Below are positions 26,001 to 38,000 of a stretch of DNA of 64,000 nucleotides, piece after piece. Made by a program: the position numbers and the translations under genes. Position 1 is the stretch's first letter. Each line of letters starts with the position of its first letter. This DNA comes from Brachypterus glaber. Its lineage: Eukaryota; Arthropoda; Insecta; Coleoptera; Kateretidae. Under the pieces are notes generated by a model. It made no database searches, was not told the origin of the DNA, and saw only the letters and a program-made list of their open reading frames with translations. The stretch is taken from contig OY294049.1 in the NCBI GenBank assembly GCA_958510825.1, positions 34,748,774-34,812,773 of the forward strand. The letters are read 5' to 3'.

Positions 26001-29000
26001 CATTTATTTTTTATCTGCAAACTGAAACTCAATATAAAATCACGTTCTAAAAGAAACAAAAGGCACCCCGATAAGAAAAATATGTTGCTTTCTAATTGAA
26101 AACTATTATACGCATCCCCGCATACAAAATATAATAATCTATTTGAATTTATGTTAGGTTAGGCAGGAAAAAGATTCACTTATTCACTCCCCACAAGTCA
26201 TTATTATGCCAGCCACAATCTGTTCGAGGGTAGATAACATATTATCATTGAATTACGACCTACTAGAAAGATGAGAGCAAACAAAGATCTTGTCAAGGCC
26301 TTGCAAGGGTTGGCAGACGTTTTTCGGATTTAAATTTTTAGATTATAAAAATTATTTTTTAAATAATATTAAAAAATTAATTTGATATTATCATTTTCAA
26401 TAACGATGGCGGACACAATAGCACATTTTTTTGTGTACCTATATCAACGAACTAATAACTCTCCCTCTAGAGTAGGCATTTCATTTGTAAAAACTGACAA
26501 AAACGTAGCCAACATATACATTTGTCTGTCTTACTCGCACAGCTTTGTTCTAACAGTCAACAATAACAGTTACTGGTAATTGTTATTGTTCAGGCCTGAA
26601 TATACCTACTATTTGTTTACAAACAAACCGAGATGTTGGCGATACTTTTTATTAACGGTATGCGTATTCTAGAGTGAAAAGTTGTTAGTTCGTTGACCTA
26701 TATAAATAATGACCTTCGACAAAAATTATGTTTAACTTTGCAAGAAATAAATAACAAGCTATGAAGATATGTAATGCTAGGCATTCCATTATAAAGTAAA
26801 TGGTAAATGGTATATTTCCGTATATTTCATTTTCCCAAATAAGCTTCAAAATAAGAAATAAAAAAAAATTAACATTTTTTTTTAAACGATAAATGAAAAA
26901 GAAATAAAAAAATATAAAAACTTTTGAAAAAAAATAAATAAGAAAAATCTCGAAAAAAAACTAAAAAAAACATACAAAATTTTTCAATTTTTTTTTTAAT
27001 TTTCTTTTGCGAAAAAGTAAAAATAAAAAATAAATTGAAAATGAATGAATAGTGTTAGTTTTTACCTCTTACCCGATTTTGACCACAAATAATCCCATCG
27101 GAGAACTTCGAGTAAGAAACCTATGGTCTAAATGTTCTTGAATTCAAAGTGTTCTTGAATTATCCTGTATTGGTACGACCTCGGGTACGACAGACGGAAC
27201 TTAATATTCCCGTTATAAAACTGACTAAAATTTTGGATTAGGCATTAGATTCCTGCCATTTGTTTCATATTATTTCAACTAATAGAAGTAATAAAGATTA
27301 CCTCGATCCTTGTGGATAATCCATGAAGTGGCGGTCCCCCTTCCCCGTAGGATCACAACAAAAAGAGTAAATCTTCCCCTATATAACAAAAAGAGTGAAT
27401 CTTTCCCTATATAAGTGCGATAAACATCAGAAGCACTGCCAAAATAGGCTGGAACCAACTACTACCCAGAAAACATTGGTACGTTGACCGTCCGTTGGCC
27501 AAACATTGGCATGCCAATGTTGGCAAACCCACATCCCAAGTAACACAAGTAGCTATAAAGTATCTCTAACTGCTCTTTCGCAGCCGGTATGGTTGCAATT
27601 TTGCTGCGAAAGAGCGGGTATAAATGGTGCACAAACCCGTCATTTTCAATAGGGTACTGTGTTACTTGGGATTCGGCCTCCCTGGCAAGAACCGCCGATG
27701 GTGACGATAGGCGCTAGCCGCGGGCCAAGCATGAGAGCCGAGCATCTAACGCCAGCCTTTTCCCAGGCTTGATCCAGACTTGGCTTTATCTTGGGAAACC
27801 GATGTTTGGCCGAGCATCGAACGCCAGTCTTGGCCAGACTACTGATCGGTAGCATCGCCAGCTCGAAACTTCAACAATTATATAATTTTACATTTAAGTT
27901 ACCAATTTTTCAGTGTAGTGACTTTTTTGTACATATTTAAAAAAAAAGGAAGGAACAAAATTCAATAATTAGCTTTGGCCCAAGACAAAAATCCAGTCTC
28001 GGGACGAAGTTATCATTTGAATGTCAGTAAACATGTTACGTAACATAAACTTATAAAATGTTTATTGGATCACGTTTTTAACATTGATCTAGGCCTAAAG
28101 AGACAGATTTCTTGCAAATTTTATTGCACACGGCGTGGTTAATAGTTCACTAAATCCTCTAAACAAAAACAAATTAGAGATGGAAAACCATAACTGGTTT
28201 TCGGTTAACCCGACCGATTTTGGGTTAAAACAGGGAAGCAATAACCGGTTAAAAACCGGTTTAAATCATAAGGGCGAGCCATAAAGCAAAATTTCCTTTT
28301 AAATTTTATATTTTGTGTAAAAAAATGTTAAGCAACAAATGGGGGAGGGTCTCGAAAATGTTACGCCGCGTTAGATGAGGGGTGGTCAAAAATGGCCAAA
28401 TTTTGCGTTACGTAATCCTTGAACGTTCCCCTAGTACACAATTGTCTACTGAATATTAATTTACATGTCTGCCTAAATTAAAATGAATATTAATGGATAG
28501 ATAGATAATAATTACTTCCCTCGTAACAATTTTTGTCCAGATTTTGACAATTCTGGTGCAAGATACTGTCGACAGTTTCTTGCTCAAGAATTGTCAAAGA
28601 ATTGCTACAGATACTTCGTCAAGATTCTTGGACAAGTCTTGAGCAATAATGTAGCAAGAAAAATTGACAAGAAATCGATTATTTTATCATCACAGACTCT
28701 AGCATTTTTCGCGCAAGAGTAGGTCAAGATTCTTGACCAAGAATCTTGTCAAATTCTTGCTGAAGACGTGATGAAAAGACTTGACAAAGTATTGCTAAAC
28801 ACTCTACTTCCAGAATCTTAGTTCCCATAGTTCTTAGCCTCAAAGATGACCTTATGAAGGATGCTACCGTGCCTCGATCGCGTCCCTCCAGTATCCAGAA
28901 TCTTGTCCAAGTCTGGATACAGAATCTTGATTAATTCTCAAGAATTGTCCAATTCTTTACCAAGTAAAGTCAAGTAGTCTGGTCAAGAAACTTGTCCAAA

Positions 29001-32000
29001 ATCAATGTTGCTAGGGTTCAAGTACAAATTTGAACATACAGATCATTTTTAAAAGTGACTGATTTTCGCTCCACTCTAACCAGTAATCTGTGTTCAAAAG
29101 CGCCGGGAATCATGTCCATCCTTCTGGAAAATAACACTCTGGAATGGCTTGAAGTGTGTATAGACATGTCCCGAACATACGCTGCTTGATTTATTATTTT
29201 TGATATGTTGAAGGATTCACTGATATGGCAGCCGGCTTTTATGGCACCTTTTAATATTTACTGTTCACAAAACGAAGGGACTTAAGCCACGGTTAAAATT
29301 TCACTTTTTATGGGCGACTATATCCGTTAAGGCCTATCCAGAAGCTTGCATAAGAACATAAGACATAAGAATGCGATGCCGTGATTGGCTTACAAGATAC
29401 ATGGCAGCACATCGAGCCAATCACGGCATCACATTGTTATGTATTATGTTCTTATGCGAGCCTGTGAATAGGCACTTATTGAAATAAGAAAAGTGGCTGT
29501 TAAAAAAATGTCTCTCCCCGTCTGTTTATATCTATTTCAGCTTGTTTTACTTTTCCTATAAAAAGTTATATTATGAAGAAAAAATTATTTTCGTTTGGAC
29601 TTTTTGCTTTTTGTTAGGTCTCTAGAGACCATACCGTACGTGCCGTATATGGCACGTTTGGCACATCAAAAGCTAACTAATAGGACCAAAAATACCAAAA
29701 ATGGCTTTAAAGTTTGACCTTTCAAAGGTGGAAACAGCCGTTATTAAAATCGACCGAAAAATCAATTTTTTTTTGCATTTTCGGCTTGAGAATGTTATGA
29801 AACGTCGAGAAAATGTAAAAAAAGTGGATGTTAAAAAATGTATGTCCTTCTGTCTGTCTCTATTTAAACCTTATAACTTTTTAACAAAATGTCCGATTTG
29901 AAAAATACGTTCACCAAACGATTCAGGACCTTTTCTATTTGTGTCATATCAAACATGGTTAACATTAGCCTAGGGCAAGGGGGTGAAATGGACAAAAACT
30001 ATAATTTTTAGCCATAACTCACTTATTAATTATCGTAGGACTTTTTTTGCATAAATGAAAATTTTTAATTCCCTACAACAAAATATGTAATTATTTTTAT
30101 CGTAGGACTATTAGTTTTTGAGATATTTTCTTTTACATTTTTAATTAGATGTTAAATTTTGACAGTAGTAAAATTTCAATCACAGGTAAAATTAATTTCA
30201 ATAAATTTTTCTTTTAATAAATTTCTAATAATGGTGCGGGCAGAAAAACAATCCGATAAAGCTACAAAGAAAAAACAAAGGGAAGTGGTCCAAAAATACA
30301 GAAAAAGTGAAGTGATATGATAAATTTCATCATTTTTTCACCCGTCTAGAAAAGGTACCCGTTTCATATTTTTCCTATTCTATGATTGAATATACTATAT
30401 TCTATGATTGAATATACTATATTTTATGATTGAATATACTACACTTCTGCTCAAAAATATCGGCCCACCTAAAAAAATACACATTTTCAAATGCTAATAA
30501 CTCCAAAACTATTCAATAGATTTATTTGACCTTTTTTTTATTTTAAAGCTTGAACTTTTAGCTCTTAATTACTGGAATAAAAATTATCAAAAATCTTTTT
30601 TTAAAACGGCAGCAATGAAAATTACACAGCTATGTTTTTTTACTGCTTCTTTCGATATGCGCACGGTTTGCCACTGCATATTTCTTTACAATTTAATTAA
30701 TTGATTTTATAGGCCAATTAAATGGGAGTAATTTCTTTTTTAAGTTTTTAATTTTCCTTTTCTCGTTTAGGAGATATACGGTTTTTTCTGAAAATAAACA
30801 TTTTTGCAAATAACAAAAAAACTTCACAGTGGATTTAATTGATTTATTTTTTAATTTGAAGCTTAAGTCCTTAACTTTTATTTATTTAATTTAAGTTTCT
30901 GGTGCAAACATGTTTAAACTGGGTTTACATTGCTTAAATAGTCATGTTTTTTTTACCCAATCTTTTTTGATGCAATTTAACCACAAACTCAAATGTTTCC
31001 ATAAGTTTTAAAACTTATTCTAAAAGCCGCACTTATTGTGACTGATTCCTTCTTTTATTTTTTATCATAAGTCTTCTCATTTAGGAGAAATTAAAGTTTT
31101 TCGGAAAAAGTGACTTTTTAATCAGTGGGCTAGTGCCACCCCTGTAAAACTGTATATGACGGAAAAGCGTCGATAGAATATAAAGATCTATTGCACTTCT
31201 ATAACTTTAGCTTAAATAAATACATTTAATTAACACGTTTTCTGCGTTAGCAACTTTTTGGTTCCCAGCTCAGACTGCGTTTTGAGGCATATATGTCGAA
31301 CGAACTTTGCACAGACTGTTTAAATCTCTAATGGTACTCCAAAAACAAGTTCTAACGTCTTTTTAAGGACTTTTTGCTTTTTAATTTTTTTTAAACAAAA
31401 TATTTTATCAAATAAAATAACAATAAACAAATTTTAAATTTTATTAAAATTATTTAATAACAATTATGAACACAACCACCATAACTAACTTTTTCTGCAA
31501 TGCAGGCCTGTGCATAACGTTCTCCAGGACGTCGGTAGACACGCTGTCTTGCATCATTCCCAAATAGACATATCCTGGTTTCATCAGAAAACATAACCTT
31601 TGCCCATTGGTTTCTGTCCCAGTTTAAATGTCTTCTTGCAAACTGCAGCCTGGCACGACGATGGTTAGCAGTGAGTTTAGGTCCAGTTTGGATTTATTTG
31701 CAAATGATTACCATGTATATATTATGTAAGTCCTTTCTATGCAATAAATATTATTATTATTATTAGTTGCGGCCTTATAAGAGCAAAGGTTTCTTTCAAA
31801 AAGCCTTCGACCAATAGTGGACCTACTTACTGCTACACCTCTTGTTTCTTGAAGCCGTGATCTCAAATTAACTGAATTTAGACGACGATTCCGCAGGGAA
31901 TTAAGCTCGATAAATCGGTCATCCCGAGCGGACGTGCACCTATGTCTGCCAGCTCCTTGGCGTCGACTAAAGGAACCGGTCTCCTCAAAACGTTGGAATA

Positions 32001-35000
32001 CTCTTCTTACCGCTGCTCTCGTAATATTTAACTGTTGAGCAACATAACGCTGACTGTGCCCTTCTTGTAGCAGAGCTACAGCTTGGGCAGCTACTTCCGG
32101 ACTTGTTTCCATTTAAATAATACAATTAAATAAAATTTTAACGAGTTAAAAAAGTATTGTCACATAAGTGACAAGTCTTGTCAATCATAAAAAAGTTAGT
32201 TACAGGGGTGGCACTAGCCCACCACTTAAAAAGTCCTTATTTACCAAAAAAACATAATTTCTCCTAAATGAGAAGACTTATGATAAAAAATAAAAGACGG
32301 AATCAGTCACAATAAGTGTGGCTATTAGAATAAGTTTTAAAACTTATGGAAAGATTTGAGTTTGTGTTTAAATTGCAACAAAAAAGATCGAGTAAAAAAA
32401 ACATGACTATTTAAGCAATGTAAACTCAGTTTAAACATGTTTCCAACAGAAACCTAAATTAAATAAATAAAAGTTTACGATTTAAGCTTCAAATTAAAAA
32501 AAAAATCAATTAAATCCATTGCGTAGTTTTTTTGTTACTTGTAAAAATGTAAATTTTTAGAAAAAACCTTATATCTCCTAAACGAGAAAAGGAAAATTAA
32601 AAAATTTAAAAAGAGATTACTTCCATTTAATTAGGCTATAAAATCAATTAATTAAATTGTAAAAAAATATGCAGTGGCGAACCATGCGCATATCGAAAGG
32701 TGCAGTAAAAAAACATAGCTGTGCACTTTTCATTGCTGCCGGTATAAAAAAAGATGTTTGATAATTTTTATTCCAGTAAGTAAGAGCTAAAAGTTCAAGC
32801 TTCAAAATAAAAAAAAGATCGAATAAATCCATTAAATAGTTTTGGAGATATTTGCATTCAAAAATGTGTATTTTTTTAGGTGGGCCGATATTTTTGAGCA
32901 GAAGTGTATATTATATATTGAATATACTATATTCACTTCATGGCATTTCATGTATTCGCGCCTTCGCCAAAATTGTAAATATTTACACAGCTCTACAAAA
33001 TAAAACACATTTTAAAGTGCCTGTCAACGGACTATGATCCAACCTATTGTCTGATTACTAGTATAGCCTGATAATTAAAAAAAAATCTATTACGCGCCGT
33101 TTTCGAGATAATGGAGATTTCTCCCGTTAGATTAGACAGGGACAAAAGTTCTACCCAAAAAGGATAGAAGACATACACATACACTCCCACTTCCACCCAA
33201 CCAAACAAATTCTGTATTTGTTCTTTGTTGAACAAATACAATATTTGCTTGGCCGGGCGAAAAGTGTATTTTTATTAAAGAAATTACTGGCGCCATCTAA
33301 ATTTTAGTAGAATTATCTTATTCTACAGATTCACATTAGCTATGTTCGTTCGTGCCGCTCACTGCTACACTTTCCGGCCAACCAAATAAATACTGTATTT
33401 GTTGTATGAAAAACAAATACACTATTTATTTGGTTGGCTGGAAAGTGTAGCACAAATGAGATAGAGATAGGGTAGACGTCTTTTGTTTCATAATTCTAGT
33501 TGTAGAGAGCTCCATTGATGCCAAACTTATTAAAATAGACTAATAATTTTTTCAAAAATTAATTTCGACAGGTTTTTGAGGTTGATAAAGTCGAATCCGA
33601 TGTTAAAAATTTAAAATTCAAAATGGTGGATCCAATATGGCGTCGAAAGTTAAAAAAAATTAATATTTTTTGCCGAAAATTAGTGATTAAGCTAAGTCGT
33701 TAAAACCGAATCCGATGTTAAATATTCGAAATCAAAAAGACTGACATAATATGGATTCGAAAGAGACAGGCGATATGGCATTTTCTAAATGCTTTCAGCG
33801 ACCTCAAAAATACTTCATTAATTTTAGACATATTGGATCCGCCATTTTGTATTTTAAATTTTTCACAACGTAATGTGTTTCAAAAATATTGGGTAATTTG
33901 TTAAAATTCTATGTCTATTTTAACAGGTTTGGGATCAAATATCTCGAAAACGGTGTGTAGTAGAAAACTTTTGCCGAAGGTCGTTCGGTTTTCAACATTT
34001 TAGTATTTAATTTTTCGTCCTTGAACCGTGAAATTTCACCTCCTAGAGTATTAAAACAACAGTACCCTTTTAAGTATTTTGACCTGAAGAATCTTATTCC
34101 AAAAATAAAATTACAAAAAAGTTACACAAAAAAAAATTTGGGACAAAAAACTTATAAGGGAACGTTCAAGTATAACGTCTCTAATTTGATTTTGTTTAGA
34201 GAATTTAGTAAACTGTTAACTACGCCGTGTGCAATTTAATTTTCAAGGAAAAGATCATTGTTAAAAACGTTTATAATTTTTTAAGTACGTAAAATTTTTA
34301 CTGACACCCCCCCTCTGTAACTCGCCCCCCCCCCCTAGCGCGTTACGTAATACTTGAACGCTGCCTAAGACCCCCGCGTTTCGCACACCCCTGGTTAATA
34401 TAAGTACATGAAACTGACATACATACAGTTTAATTTAAGTGCAAAATCTCGATGCTATATCTCAAAAGGTTCCTGAGTTATTAAATAAAAACCGATTTTT
34501 TTAGCCACTTTCAAAGGGGCTTAGCTCCCTTGCGACGCATTTTTACAGGAATTTTTTCTCACATTTGCTGATGTACAATCACCCCTTAAAATTTCAGACC
34601 CTATTTCAAATACACCTTGTATAGTTTAACTGTATACAATTTATATTTAGCGAAAAAATTGCCTTGCAATTATTAAATTATGAACATAATTTTTTTATTT
34701 GATACTCTTTGCGTCAAATTGCCCTTGAAAATATTAATGGTAAATATTTATCCAAAATATATAGCACTCTAGATACGAACAATTAAATCCCACAATTAAT
34801 ATGCGTATATAGAGATATATATTATCTATCCATTAATTTTGTTAAAAGCCAAAATCAATTTAACCGAATATTATTTTTTTTTTCTAAAAAATAATGGAAC
34901 TACGTTCAAAAATATTTAAAATTGTTTAGATAATAATTATTGAGGCACGTGAAAAATTTTTTTGCATAAGTATTCACCAAAAAGCCAAACATTTTATTTC

Positions 35001-38000
35001 TTTATTTTTCTTTGTACGAATCTTTAAGCACGATTTATCCATTTTTTTTTAGTTTTTAGATGCTTAAATCAAAAAATTGGATACTGATTTTTTCTTCACT
35101 ATTTTCCAGATACTGTTTATATAATAACATATACGACCAAAAAACCTGAAATTCACACATTAACCCTTGAAAACCCCTCTTAGTGACCTCCAATATTCAC
35201 ATGCCGAGATATACATATAAACAAGCTCTGGTAGAAATTTGAACCTTCTAGATTAAAAGGGTCGAAAGTCATCGATTCCACAGACCGACAGAAGAAATTT
35301 ATCCAGTCCGACTGTGTTACTTCCACAGTCGGAAATTATTAAAAACAGGACTATTAGGAAAAATCTTAAGTTAAATTTAAGTAAAAATACCCTGTAAAAA
35401 ATCATCTTTTTTTGGTGCTTGAGCGGTAGTTTACCCCTCTTTGTGGGGTTGGATTTTCAAATTCAAGGGTGATATCCCTGTACGTGTTTTTTTATGTTTT
35501 ATATTAAAATTTATTAAAAAGTGTGTTTTTTAATTTTTTTATTTTTAACCCCTTTAAGAGGGTTAAACTACAACCCAAGCACCAAAAAAAGTAGTAAATC
35601 ATAAAGTATCTCAAGAGAAATCGAGTTAAAGGGTTCCAGTCAGTTATGTTTAATAAAATGTGAGAAAGTTTAGTATAAAATTCAATTCAAGTACTCTAGT
35701 TAACCCTTTGTTTAAGGGGATGTTTAGCTTCTAGAACAATAAATCTTGCTTTTTGCACAAGCTCATGACCAGACAAAAATTTTGAACACTTGTACGTTAC
35801 ATTTTATCAGTTCCAATCGAAGTTACAGATGTTTGAAAAAGAGGTTAAAAACCTCTTTTTTGCGGTCACTCTTTAACAAGTTAATGGGATATTTCCTACT
35901 TTATTGATGGGATTTTCGTAAGATTTCATGTAACCGTTTACGTAAGATTTGATGGGACTTTTTTTACAGTGTATGTATTTAAAAAAAATTAAATGTCAAT
36001 GCCTTCTGGCGTTTATCGCGAAAAAGGGATTAGTCGTAATCCAATAGGTCACGTGACCTGTCCCGATATCGGAGGGTGCTGTTCACTCTCCGCAAGTAAT
36101 GTCTTTGTTTCTCATCCACTGACATTCAATTATTCTGGGCAATAGTCCGAAATAATTGCAGATTGATAGCAGGGATATCTTTTAGATTTTTGGATCAAGT
36201 ATCTACGTCAAAGCGTCGGCTTTCGATATAAACGAGATTACACTGCTGAACATTGTTTTTGTTTTATCATAAAATCATTTTTTTTTAATGGCTTCAACCG
36301 TTATTTGCCAGTTTGCCATTAATTTTTAGCATATTTTATTTTCTTAGGGCTGGAAAAGTCTCTTTTATAAATATAAACTAACTTTCCTACCGGGGAATCG
36401 AACCCGGTAGCATAACCATATTATCTTGTTTTAAGATTGTTAAAAATTAAATTATTTTAAATACTTTGGCCCAAGAATTTTAAGTTAAAGAATCAGAAAG
36501 ATCCTGGCAAGTGAATTATATTTTCATGTTAAGAGAATGCGCTTTTGGACTTATTCAAGAGTGCGAAGCATTTGGCCTAATTTTATATGCCATTACCGCA
36601 AAGGATCCTTTTTTTTCAGTGTACGTACTTGTACAAAGTGTAACTCATCAAATAAAAACTTACTTTAAACCTTTGCGTTAAAACGCGTGTTACATCTCAA
36701 ATAAAAGCTAACTTTACTTATTCTTTGTAATGGTAGGAATAATATCTCAACTATTTAATTTATTATAAAAAATGACGCACAGAATATCATTTTGGTCTAT
36801 GAAAATTAAAATGATTTTTCTCAGAGTATTTCAATAATATACGAATAAAATTCTTAATCCTGAGGATAAAATTGAATTAATTTTAATTAATAAAATAATA
36901 AAACAAATTTAAAACTAAAATTTAATGTCTATCATTTTGGATTATAATATTCCTCTTTCAGTATATCCAATCTTTTTTCCAAATCTGCATTTAGGCCATA
37001 AATGTCAAGTGGGATATCCTGAAGAGGCATAGATATGGGGTCGAAAATATGGGGCTCAGGTTGATAGCCGTCGGCGTCTAAGCCTTGTAAGCCTGGAGGG
37101 ATTTCCGTCGGGCCTTCTGTCAAAATGGGGCACACGAAACCATTCGTTTTGATTCACTACTACAGAATGATAACAAATGAACTGGCTTAAGTTTAATTCT
37201 CTGTTTTATTTGTATGAACCCATCTTATGAAATATATTATTAAATAAATATGTGTGGGATGAGGGAGAGGACTTTCTTCTAACATAATTAAGAAAAAAGA
37301 TTTATTTTCATGTTAAAATAAAGAAATGTGAAACGGGTACCTTTTCTAGACGGGTGGAAAAATGAGGAAGTTTATAAAATAAGATATCAAATTAACTTTG
37401 CTTTTCCTGTATTTTTGGACCATATCCTTTTGTTTTTTCTTTGTAGCTTTATCGAATTGTTTTTTTGGCCGCACCATTATCAGAAATTTATTAAAAGAAA
37501 AATTAATTTAAATTAATTTTACCTATGATTGAAATTTTACTAGTGTCAAAATTTGACATCTAATTAAAAATGTAAAAATTTATCAAACTTTATTAAAATG
37601 CCTATATCTCGGAAACTAATAGTCCTTGAATAAAAATTATCACACATGTTTATGTAGGGAATTAAACATTATTTATGCAAAAAAAAAATTGTCTTACTAT
37701 AAATAATAAGTAAGATGTCGCAAAAAATTATAGTTTTTGTCAATTTTGCCCCCTTGTCCTAGGCTAATATTAACCATATTTGATGTGAAACAAATAGAAA
37801 AGGTCCTAAATCGTTTGGTGAAAGAATTTTTTAAATCGGACATTCCGTTCAAAAGTTATAAGGTTTACATACAGACCGACCGACCGACAGACTTTTCTTT
37901 AACACCCATTTTTTTCACATTTTCTCGACGTTTCATGACATTCTTAGGCCGAAAATGCAAAAAAGTGATTTTTCGGTCGATTTTAATAACGAGTGTTTCC

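Larger units (their letters stand above)
30442..32906 (-). mobile_element. Tc1/mariner-like element with about 703-bp terminal inverted repeats
   Basis: Ends CACTTCTGCTC and GAGCAGAAGTG are flanked by TA (30440-30441 and 32907-32908), the Tc1/mariner target duplication. The left arm 30442-31144 and right arm 32203-32906 are inverted copies along their whole length, ending inside at GTGGGCTAGTGCCACCCCTG and its complement. The interior of about 1.06 kb holds a broken transposase on the minus strand. It sits inside a 22-bp tandem array in Gad1 intron 2. Arms this long are unusual for the superfamily, where tens to a few hundred bases are common. Confidence 0.9.

Noticed and set aside
26382..26579. 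Open frame sharing a peptide with the minus-strand frame at 46230-46448
   Set aside because: The likeness comes from two inverted copies of the hAT-like MITE; no protein domain is present.
36385..36412. TACCGGGTTCGATTCCCCGGTA on the minus strand, a tRNA B-box-like stem-loop
   Set aside because: The T-arm looks good, but no A-box, anticodon arm or acceptor stem lies upstream; at best a tRNA-derived fragment.
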